Part shown: one piece after another, positions 1 through 8,365 of the stretch | Layout: every line of letters starts with the position of its first letter | Numbering within the stretch: position 1 is the stretch's first letter | DNA from: a virus | IMG/VR virus record: IMGVR_UViG_3300032220_001887 | Location: 1 to 27,752 of that record | Strand: one strand, 5' to 3' | DNA: 27,752 nucleotides | Position numbers and translations under genes: made by a program | Notes under the pieces: model-generated | The model's input: only the letters and a program-made list of their open reading frames with translations | Told to the model about the DNA's origin: nothing | The model's database searches: none

Positions 1-1515
1 AACATCAAAAGTAGCTAATAATGTTGATTTTCCTTGTTTATCTAAAAGATCTTTAATATCCGGACAAACTGTTTGGTCTGTAATTACAATTTTATTTCTA
101 TCAGCATCTACTGCGGGGTATAATTGATTAAAATTACCGGTAGCATTATTAAATCCTTCACACAAACAATTTATTAAATCATAAAGACTTACTTTACCTG
201 TATCTGTGTCTTTAAGGGAATCTAATTGATTTAGTATATAAGTCATGTTAAAATAAACATTCATTATTTTACCGTACCTATTTTTATTAATTTCAGAATA
301 AACAAATTCATCTACTCCAGGAGCAAAAGAAACTATTTCAGATCCATTAGGAACATCAACTTTAAATAAACAAATACTTGGATTATTACTTATTTGACGT
401 CCTAAAACATAAATTAAATTACTATCTGTATCGGTGTCAATTTCTATAAGTCTTACTTGTTTATCATCTACTTTGGGAATTAATGATTTTTGTATAAATC
501 GTAAAAAATATCCTAATCGTATATAATATTGATCTACTCCTTCTCCACCATCATCTCCTTGATAAGTTTGTTTAAAAGCTATTACATTATTTTTTTTACT
601 TAATAAAGGAGTAATACCGGCTTCTCCGACTGTTCCTTTAGCTATTAATTTTTGTAAAGAATAAAACTTTTTTCCTATTTCATGGGTATTTCTAAAGGAC
701 TTAATTACTTCTTCAGATGTAGGTTCTATTAGTTCTTCTTCAGAATTATTATCTTCGTCAGGATCATTATTTGATTTAATTTCAGGAAGTAATGTATTAC
801 TTTTAAGAGATTCTAAAATATCTCCCATACTTTTTACCATTACTGTACAATTATAGGTTCCATCTTTTTCAAAACTCCAAGTAAAATTTACTACTTTACC
901 TACTATAGCATCATAATTTCCACAAGATGCTTTTCTTCGTTCATTAATAGTATTAAAAATATCTTGATATTCTGTACCTGTTGAACCATTAATAAAAGAG
1001 TTAGACAAACTATGGGGATTTGAGGGTTCATAACTTCCATCATTGTTAAAATAATTGCTATTACCCCATTCTAATAATACTGAATATCCTAAACGCATGT
1101 ATAAAATATCAATAATATCAAATTGGTTTCTATTATTTGCTTTAATTTGAATTGTTGCAGATTTTAGTGAACCCATATTTTCAGTCTTTATCTCAGCTGA
1201 GATAATACCTGGCATTGGATTAATACCGAAATTAGTTCCTCCTAAACCATAACCTGATAGACCTCCAATACCTGTTGTAGTTGGAGAGGTACCATTAAAT
1301 AAAACGTATTTTCTTGCTAATTCATTACCTGTATCTGTAATCCCTCTTAAAGGAGTATCAATATTTACTGAGGAGACTAATTTGCACCAACCATTTCTGT
1401 TGTTTAAGTATTCTAATTGTGCATTACTTCTATTAATAGAACCATAAATAGATTGTCTTTTTTCTATTTGGCTTACTACAAAACTTGGAAACCCTTCACC
1501 TATTAAATTAGCCAT
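1..1515 (-). CDS. Baseplate hub-like structural protein, C-terminus cut by window edge
   Basis: The frame is open to the left edge, so about 505 N-terminal residues are seen and the C-terminus is missing. It starts at an ATG (1515-1513) three bases after the stop of the LysM-like gene and reads MANLIGEGFPSFVV. No in-frame stop was found. A region around residues 100-145 (SATIQIKANN, then ILYMRLGYSVLLEWGNS), followed by NFTWSFEKDGTYNCTVMV and SMGDILESL, has the look of the beta-rich domains of contractile-tail hub proteins (T4 gp27 / P2 gpD type). Its position beside a gp53-like gene and downstream of the tape measure supports a baseplate role. An acidic stretch (NNDPDEDNNSEEE) separates two folded parts. 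The hub assignment rests on pattern and context and is inference; a generic virion structural protein is the safe reading. Confidence 0.6.
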   Translation of the reverse strand, partial: MANLIGEGFPSFVVSQIEKRQSIYGSINRSNAQLEYLNNRNGWCKLVSSVNIDTPLRGITDTGNELARKYVLFNGTSPTTTGIGGLSGYGLGGTNFGINPMPGIISAEIKTENMGSLKSATIQIKANNRNQFDIIDILYMRLGYSVLLEWGNSNYFNNDGSYEPSNPHSLSNSFINGSTGTEYQDIFNTINERRKASCGNYDAIVGKVVNFTWSFEKDGTYNCTVMVKSMGDILESLKSNTLLPEIKSNNDPDEDNNSEEELIEPTSEEVIKSFRNTHEIGKKFYSLQKLIAKGTVGEAGITPLLSKKNNVIAFKQTYQGDDGGEGVDQYYIRLGYFLRFIQKSLIPKVDDKQVRLIEIDTDTDSNLIYVLGRQISNNPSICLFKVDVPNGSEIVSFAPGVDEFVYSEINKNRYGKIMNVYFNMTYILNQLDSLKDTDTGKVSLYDLINCLCEGFNNATGNFNQLYPAVDADRNKIVITDQTVCPDIKDLLDKQGKSTLLATFDV

Positions 1516-1518
1516 TTG

Positions 1519-1842
1519 TTAGGAATTTATTTCATTGAATTGATTTATAACATTATCATAGGTTGCGGGGATTCTTATTTGAATACCTTCAGGGATTACT
1601 AAAGTACTTTGAGGTAAGCTAATTAAAGTATTAGCTCCTGCATTTCCTGTATTAGCAATAGATATAACCCACCATAATGAACTATTTTTATAATATTGTT
1701 GGGCTAAAATATCAAATCTATCTCCTTGAGTTGAATAAACATAAATATCATTTTCAGATAAAGGTACCTCAGGATATCTTGATGTTTGATATACTAAATT
1801 CCCATCAATTTTAGTTTTAGGTATGTTTTGATATCTATTCAT
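1519..1842 (-). CDS. Baseplate wedge protein, gp53-like with LysM-like fold
   Basis: This 107-residue protein has the signature of the short LysM-like baseplate proteins of contractile-tailed phages. Residues 36-91 run from YSTQGDRFDILAQQYY through SSLWWVISIAN to LVIPEGIQIRIP. The order 'fast-falling helix, WW(V/L)I, then I/L-P-x-G-x-x-(I/L)-R-I-P' is typical of T4 gp53 and of LysM domains. In T4, gp53 completes the baseplate wedge; a LysM-like domain may also contact peptidoglycan. The start ATG shares its last base-pair position with the stop of the upstream gene (TAATG overlap at 1842-1844), implying translational coupling with the 748-residue tail protein. Family recognition is fairly strong; the exact equivalence to gp53 is inference. 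Confidence 0.72.
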   Translation of the reverse strand: MNRYQNIPKTKIDGNLVYQTSRYPEVPLSENDIYVYSTQGDRFDILAQQYYKNSSLWWVISIANTGNAGANTLISLPQSTLVIPEGIQIRIPATYDNVINQFNEINS

Positions 1843-4088
1843 TATAAAGATGTATCATTATAATTATAATTACTATTTTCATTACCAATTCCGTTTGCTA
1901 AAGCTATAAAACGTTGATCTCCATATCCTTCTACAAATCCTGTATCATCGTTAGTATTACGAGTACTATTTTTATTTGAAAATGACAATTGTTGTTTTTT
2001 AGGAACAAATCTTTGGATTGGAGTAAATTGAAATCCTGTAACTCTAATAATATGTGGTAATTCTTTTACTGTTCCATCTCCGGGAGTATCTGTTCCTATA
2101 CCAATTTCCCAAGGTGTATCTTCTTGAATATCATAGGTTAAACTAGTGATAAATCCAGGTTGTTCATATAAATAACCACCAATTGTTAATTGCACTAAAT
2201 TACCTCTCATATATCCATTTGGACTATAGTCCGGAGCTAAAGATGAAGCTAAATAATTTAATTTTTTATACATTGGTATAAGTTCTTGTTTTGATTGTGC
2301 AGCAACTGTCCAAGATAATGATATTTGCCTATTAAACCCACCATAAGTATAAAACTGTTCACCTCTTCCTAAATAGTTAAATCCATTCCAGTTAGCTGTA
2401 CAGCTATCTGTTATGCCTCCTAAAAATGCTCTAAAATGCATATATGTTTTAAAACTAGGAGTATCATTATCAATAACTGCTATTCTAAATTTACATAAAT
2501 CATTTACAGTATCATCTGTTGTTACATTTTCACTTCTATATATCGGAAGAGAATTTATTTTATCTAATCCGGGGGAAAATGAACCTATAGTAGAGATACT
2601 TATATCACCATAAATTGATTTTTTATTTGGTGTACCATCCGCAGGATTAAGACCTTGAACTCCTAATTGATAATTACCGTAATATTTATTTTTCCTTTGA
2701 CCAGGATCTCCTAAATTAACTCTATTTTCAATATTACCCGCTTCGGGACCATTATAAGGACGAGATTTGGAAGTTGTTCCAGTTGCTTCACCATTTATAT
2801 TACCATTAAGTCCTAATTTATCTCGTAAAATTTTTCTAAAATCTTGAATTACGGGAGAGGAAGGATTACCTGATAATGGGTTAATATTGGTATCAATTAT
2901 ATCCAGTTGATTATAAGTAATAGTATTATTAATACCAGCTAAAGGAGTAGTTATTGGCCAAGTATTTCCTTCAATAGCGGGATCATAAACATTAAAATTA
3001 TAAAAACCTCCCCCTAATATACCTTCAGTATTAAATAATTCTGAAAAAGTAGATTTTGTAAGTCTAGCGTATTTTCCTGATACTCCAGTATTATTTAGAA
3101 GTAGATAGGATAAATTTGAACTACCAGAAGGGAATGAAAAAGTTTTATAATATTTTTTTGAATCAGGATTTGATAGATCTGGAGTCCAAGTTTCGGCATT
3201 GTTAGGTACTTGACTTAAACTAGCACTTTGGGGTGTATTAACATTATTAGATGGTAAACCATTAATAAAATTATCATTATCTACAAAATATACATTTTTA
3301 GCATTTCCATCAAAGTATGCTCCGGCTTTAATCCATGTTTTAGTTCCGTTTCCTGTATCTATTTGTAAACCACCTACTAAATTATTTGAAATATCAACTG
3401 ATTTTTGTTGATTTCTTCCGGAAAAATAATCAGGATTAGCTATTTTTTGAGCATTATTATCTCCTGTTCTTTGATCTGCAAATCTAATTGCTGTTTTACC
3501 AACACCTAATACAGAACCAGGACCTCCTGTGTATATTCTAACATTAGGATCAATATTTTTTACTGCTTGTTTTTCATTATATATTTCAACAAGTCTATTT
3601 GTGTTTGTTGATAAAGTTGGTGTATTTGGATTTGGTTTTACTTTATTAAAGTATAAAGATTGGTTGTCGTATGCGTATGCTCCTGTTTGAGCAAATGGGT
3701 TGATGCCTTGTTTGTTTAAATGCGTACCAAGCGCTACAACACCGGCTTGAGCCAATGTATTTAATGGAGAATATATCCCCTCATTTAATATGCCACTAGT
3801 TTGAGTACGTACTGCTGTACGAGATAATAATTGTTGTTTAGCAATAAAAAGTAACCCACTAGGTGACTTTGTATCAGTAAACATTTTACCTAAACGTTTA
3901 ATATCTGTAAGAGAATCAGTAATAGCATTAGCACCTCCTCTTAAAATAAAATCTTCACGTGGACCTAAATCATTAAAAGTATTAGGAATTTTAGTTTGAA
4001 TATAAGGTTGACCACTATACCCTCCACCAAGGGTATCTTTTCCATATTTTAAGGACGTAAGATCTGTCTTTAAATCTATTAAAGACAT
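1842..4088 (-). CDS. Baseplate/tail structural protein with C-terminal tail-tube-like domain
   Basis: A 748-residue structural protein between the tape measure block and the gp53-like gene. The N-terminal part contains DLTSLKYGKDTLGGGYSGQP and then KSPSGLLFIAKQQLLSR. The middle (about residues 200-500) is rich in Asn, Gly and Ser. The C-terminal part (roughly residues 530-715) resembles a tail-tube or tube-initiator fold: an ISLSWTVAAQSKQELIPMY strand-helix, a long hydrophobic strand pair around VQLTIGGYLYEQPGFITSL, then DTPWEIGI. By position it could be a tube initiator or baseplate-tube adaptor (the role of T4 gp48/gp54), but no sequence identity to those is claimed. Its start overlaps the stop of the small repeat gene as TAATG at 4086-4090, so the two are probably translationally coupled. 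Virion role is likely; the precise role is uncertain. Confidence 0.6.
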   Translation of the reverse strand: MSLIDLKTDLTSLKYGKDTLGGGYSGQPYIQTKIPNTFNDLGPREDFILRGGANAITDSLTDIKRLGKMFTDTKSPSGLLFIAKQQLLSRTAVRTQTSGILNEGIYSPLNTLAQAGVVALGTHLNKQGINPFAQTGAYAYDNQSLYFNKVKPNPNTPTLSTNTNRLVEIYNEKQAVKNIDPNVRIYTGGPGSVLGVGKTAIRFADQRTGDNNAQKIANPDYFSGRNQQKSVDISNNLVGGLQIDTGNGTKTWIKAGAYFDGNAKNVYFVDNDNFINGLPSNNVNTPQSASLSQVPNNAETWTPDLSNPDSKKYYKTFSFPSGSSNLSYLLLNNTGVSGKYARLTKSTFSELFNTEGILGGGFYNFNVYDPAIEGNTWPITTPLAGINNTITYNQLDIIDTNINPLSGNPSSPVIQDFRKILRDKLGLNGNINGEATGTTSKSRPYNGPEAGNIENRVNLGDPGQRKNKYYGNYQLGVQGLNPADGTPNKKSIYGDISISTIGSFSPGLDKINSLPIYRSENVTTDDTVNDLCKFRIAVIDNDTPSFKTYMHFRAFLGGITDSCTANWNGFNYLGRGEQFYTYGGFNRQISLSWTVAAQSKQELIPMYKKLNYLASSLAPDYSPNGYMRGNLVQLTIGGYLYEQPGFITSLTYDIQEDTPWEIGIGTDTPGDGTVKELPHIIRVTGFQFTPIQRFVPKKQQLSFSNKNSTRNTNDDTGFVEGYGDQRFIALANGIGNENSNYNYNDTSL

Positions 4089-4333
4089 TACCTTGGGGAG
4101 TTATCCAAATATTTTATAGGGGTTTTTCCATCTAAATCTAATTGGGATGATGCTAAAACTTTTTCATATTGACTTATTCCATCATATTTTATAGGAGTTT
4201 TACCATTTAAATCTAATTGAGATATTGCTAAATCTTTTTGGTATTGGCTTGTCCCATCATATTTTATAGGAGTTTTACCATCTAAATCTGTTAAAACAGA
4301 TCCTTGAGTTTGTAATTTATCTAAAAGTGCCAT
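4088..4333 (-). CDS. Small protein of three 25-residue repeats
   Basis: An 81-residue protein made of a short lead (residues 1-14) and two full plus one partial copies of a 25-residue unit. Each copy carries the core LDxxGKTPIKY; the glycines of this core are at residues 19, 44 and 69, exactly 25 apart. The last copy ends early in YLDNSPR. I do not recognise a family. It lies between the tape measure and a baseplate/tube-like protein, has its own upstream TATTTATA element (4351-4358) and is coupled by TAATG to the next gene, so a minor tail or assembly role is plausible. The coding repeats are also clear in DNA with a 75-nt period, which makes spurious coding unlikely. The function is unknown. 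Confidence 0.65.
   Translation of the reverse strand: MALLDKLQTQGSVLTDLDGKTPIKYDGTSQYQKDLAISQLDLNGKTPIKYDGISQYEKVLASSQLDLDGKTPIKYLDNSPR
4091..4291 (-). repeat. 75-nt coding tandem repeat, about 2.7 copies
   Basis: The plus-strand phrase CCATCATATTTTATAGGAGT occurs at 4179 and again at 4254, exactly 75 nt apart. A third, diverged copy (TTTTATAGGGGTTTTTCCAT) lies near 4110. These encode the 25-residue units of the small protein. The copies differ at several third positions, so the duplication is not recent. Confidence 0.8.
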
Positions 4334-4350
4334 ATTTTATTTTTTTTTAT

Positions 4351-4358
4351 TATAAATA
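4351..4358 (-). promoter_or_regulatory. Putative late promoter element TATTTATA
   Basis: The octamer reads TATTTATA in the coding direction within AATATTTATAATAAAAAAAA and ends 17 nt before the ATG at 4333. It is one of six exact copies found in the short gaps upstream of transcription blocks here. The leader after it is A-rich and has no Shine-Dalgarno sequence. Promoter function is inference from position and conservation. Confidence 0.5.
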
Positions 4359-4364
4359 TTAATT

Positions 4365-7262
4365 TTATTGAACTTTATATGAAGAAACAGCCATTGCCGT
4401 ACCAACTTTAGTACCATCAAGATAAACATTTCCACCTTGTTTAATTACTGTTATTAATTCATCTATTTTTCCATAGAATTTATCAAGTGGAACTACAGCT
4501 TCAGGTCCTGCTTCACCTACTAATGCTCTTGTTGGACCAGTAACAATCCCTCCATCAGCCATTGCTTTTTCACCTATTGCCATGTTGCCTAATCCTGAAA
4601 ATGCTTTATCAGGGATTAAACCAACTAAATTATCAGTAATCCATTTAATTGGAGACATACCAAAAGCACTTAAAATACCATCTGCTATACTAACTGCTGT
4701 ACCTACTCCTGGGATTAGATTAGTTGCAAGGTTTGCAATAGGATAAGCAGCAGCTTGAACTAAACTTTTTCCTAATTTTCCTGCATCTACTTTTTCACCG
4801 GCTGATTTTCTTTCTCTAGCATCTGATAGTAAAGAAGATACACTTCCAACTGATTCTATAACGGCAAAAATAGGTCCTAAAGCTTTTCCAAATCCTTTAG
4901 CAATTGGTCCTCCTAGAATTTTTTTAACACCACCAAAACCACCTGATATTTTTTTGCCAATTCCTCCAAAGAAATTACCAACTTTACCAAAAATACTTCC
5001 ACCTTTAGCTGCTTTAGATGCTTTTGTAAATCTACCTGTTTTTGGATCTCTTGCTCTGGGGGTTGAGGATTTTGTGGATGATGAGGGTGTTGATGAAGAT
5101 GCAACATCAGATGCCATATCAGCCGCATCCATACCTGCATAAGCCATATCTTCCCCTGACATATCTTCTCCACCACCACCAAACATAGAGGCCATTCCTA
5201 GTCCGGTCATTGCCATATTAGCTATACGACCAAATCTACCTCCTCTACCTCTTCCACCACTTCTACCACTTTGGCCTTTTCTACCTCTTCTACCTCTAGA
5301 TGATCCATAACTACCACCAGTACCTCCCCCACCTCCTCCGCTGATATCTTTTGTGATCATTGGGTTTGACATAGTACCTCTAGGTGATCTAAACATATTA
5401 ATAATACCTTTACCCATTACTAATAAACCTGCTGCGGTTGCTGCTAATCCAACTCCTCCAACTAAAGCTGATAGAATTTTAGAACTAGAAATAGTTTCTA
5501 TAACTCCTGAAAAGAAATTCATTGCTTTTGAGACTGGGCCTACCATGAATTGCATGAAAGATTGTTTTAGTTTTTCAGCTGATTCGGCCATTTTTTCACT
5601 ATTAGCTAATTCTTGATCAGCTAAAGCTACTGATTTACCAGCTAATACTTGTTTTTCTAATTCTGCTGCTTTTTCAGCTTGTCCTGAGGCTTTTAATTCT
5701 TCTACTTTTTTCTTTAAAGAAGCGGATTCTTGTTTTCCTAAAGCATCAAGTTGTTTTTGTTTAACTAAAGAATCAGCTAATTCATCTGTGCTCATACCTA
5801 AAGCTTTAGCATAAGCTTCTTGTTGAATAACATTCATCTTTTGGAATTTAGCTAACCCATTTGGTCCTAAATTTTTCATTAATTCAGCAGCTGCTCCTGC
5901 TGTATCTCCTTGTAATGCTAAACCTCTAGCTCTTTCTAAATTTAAATCTTGGCCCGTTAATAATTCAGCTTCTAATTCGGCTGAAATAGAATCCTCAAAA
6001 TTCAGTAAAGCACCTGATATATTTTTCGTTTGCTCTAAAGTCATTCCTAACTTTTGTGCTTGAATAACTGCTTTACCTATTAAATCAGGATTGTTTTTAT
6101 ATTGGGCTGCTAATTGGCCTGATGTTTTTAATACTTCTGAAAGAACTTTTTTATTGCTTAAAACTCCTTTATTTTGTTTTCCAATAGAATTATATATTTT
6201 TTCTTGAGATTTGCCAGTTAATAATGAAAATTTCATTATACCAGCTCTTTCATCCGCTTCTAAACCAGCATTTTTAGCTAATGCAACTTGGTCTTCTAAC
6301 TGTTTTTCACCTAATGTTACACTAGTTCCTAAAAAATTATTAATTTCAGAATTAGCAGCAACAACATCTTTATGAGTTCTTCCCATATGGATAGCCATAT
6401 GTTCTAACTCTTTATTCATTTCAAATGCTGCTTCGTGACTTATTCCAAGATTTCTCTGGATGGCTACTGTTTCATGATCGAATTCATTAGCAAATTCTAC
6501 TATACTATGAAATAATTTAGCAGTAGCTGTAATTTGTACTAAAGGATCTTTAAAGGCATCTTTAAGAGATGATCCCATACTTTTAAGACCAGCACCTACA
6601 ACTTTAAAACCGCTTCCTGTTTTAGCTGCTTCTCTTAAATCTTCATTTATTTTTTCAAAATGTTCAGATTCAATTCCTATGTGTTCTAAACTTTTAGCTA
6701 TACCTTTAAAAGCTGCTCCGGTAAGTCCTAAAGTTTTTTGAATCTTTTTTTCAGTTTCTAATTCAGCTTCAACTTGTTGATTAATATCTTTTAATAAACC
6801 TGTTTGTTTATTTAAAGCATCTGTGACTTCTCTATAAGCATCTGAATTTTTATTTAAAAGTTTTTGGTTTTCTTTTAAACGTTTAACTTCTTCTGCTGTT
6901 TGTTTTTTAATATTAGTTAATTGTTTAACTGTTAAAACTTCTTCATTTTTTCTATGATTACTAATTTTACGAGTTAAACTTTCTAATTTATCAAAAGCTT
7001 TAGTAGTTTCTTTTATTGGGTTTGGAGCACCTTTTAAATCTTGAACTATATTTTTTAATGTTGCTGAGATTGTTCCAAAATTGTCTCTTAAATCTTCAAC
7101 ATCATTAGTCATAGTGTTGATTAATTTTTTAGCTCCTTCAATACCACCTCCAAATGCTTTAATAGCAGCATTCATATCTTTAAAAGTGTCACCTCCTAGA
7201 TTTTTAATTTCTTTTTGGAGTTGAGTTATTTGATTTATTAAACTTTTAATATCTTCTGCCAT
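4365..7262 (-). CDS. Tail tape measure protein
   Basis: A 965-residue protein, the longest tail gene of the block, that should set tail length and occupy the tube lumen. The first 200 residues are charged coiled coil, with heptad-like KSLINQITQLQKEIKN and EEVKRLKENQKLLNKN. Residues about 250-560 are helical and rich in Ala, Leu, Lys and Glu. A hydrophobic Gly/Ala segment (ALVGGVGLAATAAGLLVMG) is followed by an Arg/Gly-rich stretch near residues 654-681. The C-terminus holds GPTRALVGEAGPEAVVPL (about 909-926), a motif that recurs near the C-terminus of phage tape measure proteins. It lies after the tube and chaperone-like genes, as usual. At the rule-of-thumb 0.15 nm per residue the tail would be near 145 nm, which is inference. 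It starts at an ATG after a short A-rich leader and its own TATTTATA element. Confidence 0.92.
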   Translation of the reverse strand: MAEDIKSLINQITQLQKEIKNLGGDTFKDMNAAIKAFGGGIEGAKKLINTMTNDVEDLRDNFGTISATLKNIVQDLKGAPNPIKETTKAFDKLESLTRKISNHRKNEEVLTVKQLTNIKKQTAEEVKRLKENQKLLNKNSDAYREVTDALNKQTGLLKDINQQVEAELETEKKIQKTLGLTGAAFKGIAKSLEHIGIESEHFEKINEDLREAAKTGSGFKVVGAGLKSMGSSLKDAFKDPLVQITATAKLFHSIVEFANEFDHETVAIQRNLGISHEAAFEMNKELEHMAIHMGRTHKDVVAANSEINNFLGTSVTLGEKQLEDQVALAKNAGLEADERAGIMKFSLLTGKSQEKIYNSIGKQNKGVLSNKKVLSEVLKTSGQLAAQYKNNPDLIGKAVIQAQKLGMTLEQTKNISGALLNFEDSISAELEAELLTGQDLNLERARGLALQGDTAGAAAELMKNLGPNGLAKFQKMNVIQQEAYAKALGMSTDELADSLVKQKQLDALGKQESASLKKKVEELKASGQAEKAAELEKQVLAGKSVALADQELANSEKMAESAEKLKQSFMQFMVGPVSKAMNFFSGVIETISSSKILSALVGGVGLAATAAGLLVMGKGIINMFRSPRGTMSNPMITKDISGGGGGGTGGSYGSSRGRRGRKGQSGRSGGRGRGGRFGRIANMAMTGLGMASMFGGGGEDMSGEDMAYAGMDAADMASDVASSSTPSSSTKSSTPRARDPKTGRFTKASKAAKGGSIFGKVGNFFGGIGKKISGGFGGVKKILGGPIAKGFGKALGPIFAVIESVGSVSSLLSDARERKSAGEKVDAGKLGKSLVQAAAYPIANLATNLIPGVGTAVSIADGILSAFGMSPIKWITDNLVGLIPDKAFSGLGNMAIGEKAMADGGIVTGPTRALVGEAGPEAVVPLDKFYGKIDELITVIKQGGNVYLDGTKVGTAMAVSSYKVQ

Positions 7263-7281
7263 TTTAAAAATTAGATTTTGT

Positions 7282-7289
7282 TATAAATA
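7282..7289 (-). promoter_or_regulatory. Putative late promoter element TATTTATA
   Basis: Reads CTAATATTTATAACAAAAT in the coding direction and ends 19 nt before the tape measure ATG at 7262. It follows directly after a perfect hairpin at 7293-7318, the same hairpin-then-element arrangement as at 8353-8402. Function is inferred. Confidence 0.5.
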
Positions 7290-7292
7290 TTA

Positions 7293-7318
7293 GAAGGCAT
7301 CACTTTTTGGATGCCTTC
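7293..7318 (-). terminator. Hairpin spanning a stop codon, possible weak terminator
   Basis: GAAGGCATC (7293-7301) and GATGCCTTC (7310-7318) form a perfect 9-bp stem with an 8-nt loop. The stop codon of the 107-residue protein (7302-7300) lies inside the structure. In the coding direction no clear U-tract follows (TAATATTTATAAC), so it is not a classical intrinsic terminator. It could partly terminate, or stabilise the 3' end of, the upstream transcript just before the tape measure promoter element. Confidence 0.45.
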
Positions 7319-7623
7319 GTAACATATGTTGGAACATTTACTTTATTTTTAGATACCGCGCCTGCGGATTTCATTGCATTAATAGATTGTTCTACTGCAT
7401 CATTTTGTTTTTGACTAGTTTTCTTATCATAATGTTCAAGAATTTTATTGTACGTAAATTTTCTTAACCATATAGGCATGTTATACAGTGTATCATAATT
7501 ATAACCACCGTTTCCATAAAATAATATTTCGTGAATTTGAGTAAATAAATTACTCCTATACTCAGGCGTCAGGCCAAAAAAAGTTAATCCCGATTGGGAT
7601 AACGATGTCCTCCTCCCCACCAT
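7300..7623 (-). CDS. Small tail protein, possible tail assembly chaperone
   Basis: A 107-residue frame that overlaps the end of the PF12322-like gene by 62 nt in a different frame and directly precedes the tape measure gene. After the overlapping part the conserved-looking core is GLTPEYRSNLFTQIHEILFY, then GGYNYDTLYNMPIWLRKF. The 'NMPIWLR' motif and helical character resemble small tail-assembly proteins encoded just before tape measure genes. The ATG at 7623 opens an odd run (MVGRRTSLSQSG) that looks like out-of-frame reading of the neighbouring gene, so the real product might instead begin by a ribosomal frameshift at the T7 run (see findings). The C-terminal third is Lys/Ser-rich. The chaperone role is inferred from position (lambda G/GT analogy) and is not certain. 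Confidence 0.65.
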   Translation of the reverse strand: MVGRRTSLSQSGLTFFGLTPEYRSNLFTQIHEILFYGNGGYNYDTLYNMPIWLRKFTYNKILEHYDKKTSQKQNDAVEQSINAMKSAGAVSKNKVNVPTYVTKASKK

Positions 7624-8320
7624 TATTAAATATATAAGGATATTTTAAATTTATACCAGGACTAACTGAATTAAAGTATTCTCTAAATGATCTTGAGTCT
7701 TTAGCTAGTAATCCATAATCGATAAATTCTCTAATAGTTGTTTTATCATAATCCCCATTTACGGAAAGGATCATGTTGCGAAATCTAGTTGTAACTTCAA
7801 AATTAGCTTTTGGATCAAGTTTTTTTAATCCTAAAATTTCTTTATCAATGGTTTGTTCATCACCATGAGTTAATAATTTAAAAGTAATTGTATTTCCTGT
7901 ATGAGGTAATTTAAAAGTAAATTCATTTCTTCCTTTTTCGGAAATTAATTTTTCATCAAGAAATTTTTCTTTAACTAATGTTAAATCTATATTAACTACT
8001 TCTTCAACATCGCCATATTCTGGGTAGTAGGAAAATGAATAATCTTTACCGTAACCAAGAACACGAGCTGCTAACATTATAGCATCTTTATCACCAATTA
8101 ACAAATCATTATAATCAAATTTAGTTACAAGCATAGATTGTAACAATTTATCGATAACAATACCTTGTTTAATGTAGTTTTGATTGGTTAAAATGTCTTC
8201 TTCTCTAGCAGTCATATATTTCATTTCAACTTTTCCTTCTGCTAAAGGATGACCTTCAGGATAAAGTAGACCTTTTGAAGGTAATTCTACCATTTCGGTA
8301 GGAAATTTAAATTCGCCCAT
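7562..8320 (-). CDS. T4 gp26-like baseplate hub/assembly protein (PF12322-type)
   Basis: A 252-residue protein with the hallmarks of the phage T4_baseplate family (T4 gp26 type). These are an N-terminal ELPSKGLLYPEGHPL (from residue 12), VEMKYMTAREEDILTN (about 31-46), DKLLQSML, then GDKDAIMLAARVLGYG (about 76-91), and a terminal FFWPDA. In T4 the family acts in baseplate hub assembly; in many marine T4-like phages this gene lies between tube and tape measure as it does here, which has led to tail-chaperone-like interpretations. It starts at an ATG 32 nt after a TATTTATA element. Its 3' end overlaps the next frame by 62 nt and contains a run of seven T just before the TGG of FFWP. Family assignment is good; the biochemical role in this phage is inferred. 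Confidence 0.8.
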   Translation of the reverse strand: MGEFKFPTEMVELPSKGLLYPEGHPLAEGKVEMKYMTAREEDILTNQNYIKQGIVIDKLLQSMLVTKFDYNDLLIGDKDAIMLAARVLGYGKDYSFSYYPEYGDVEEVVNIDLTLVKEKFLDEKLISEKGRNEFTFKLPHTGNTITFKLLTHGDEQTIDKEILGLKKLDPKANFEVTTRFRNMILSVNGDYDKTTIREFIDYGLLAKDSRSFREYFNSVSPGINLKYPYIFNNGGEEDIVIPIGINFFWPDA

Positions 8321-8352
8321 AATTTTTATTTAATATAACTTTGTTGTTCGTA

Positions 8353-8360
8353 TATAAATA
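8353..8360 (-). promoter_or_regulatory. Putative late promoter element TATTTATA
   Basis: Reads CATATATTTATATACGAAC in the coding direction and ends 32 nt before the ATG at 8320. It lies immediately after the intrinsic terminator of the tail tube gene, so a new transcript for the gp26-like gene would begin here. Function is inferred from position and conservation. Confidence 0.5.
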
Positions 8361-8365
8361 TATGA

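Noticed and set aside
2167-2174. TATAAATA/TATTTATA octamer inside the 748-residue tail gene
   Set aside because: It is within a coding sequence with no gene start nearby; in AT-rich DNA such matches are expected by chance.
2413-2613. Plus-strand open frames inside the tail genes (also at 4954-5142, 5353-5616, 12232-12429, 17613-17849)
   Set aside because: They lie opposite well-supported genes, have no recognisable domains and are explained as shadows.
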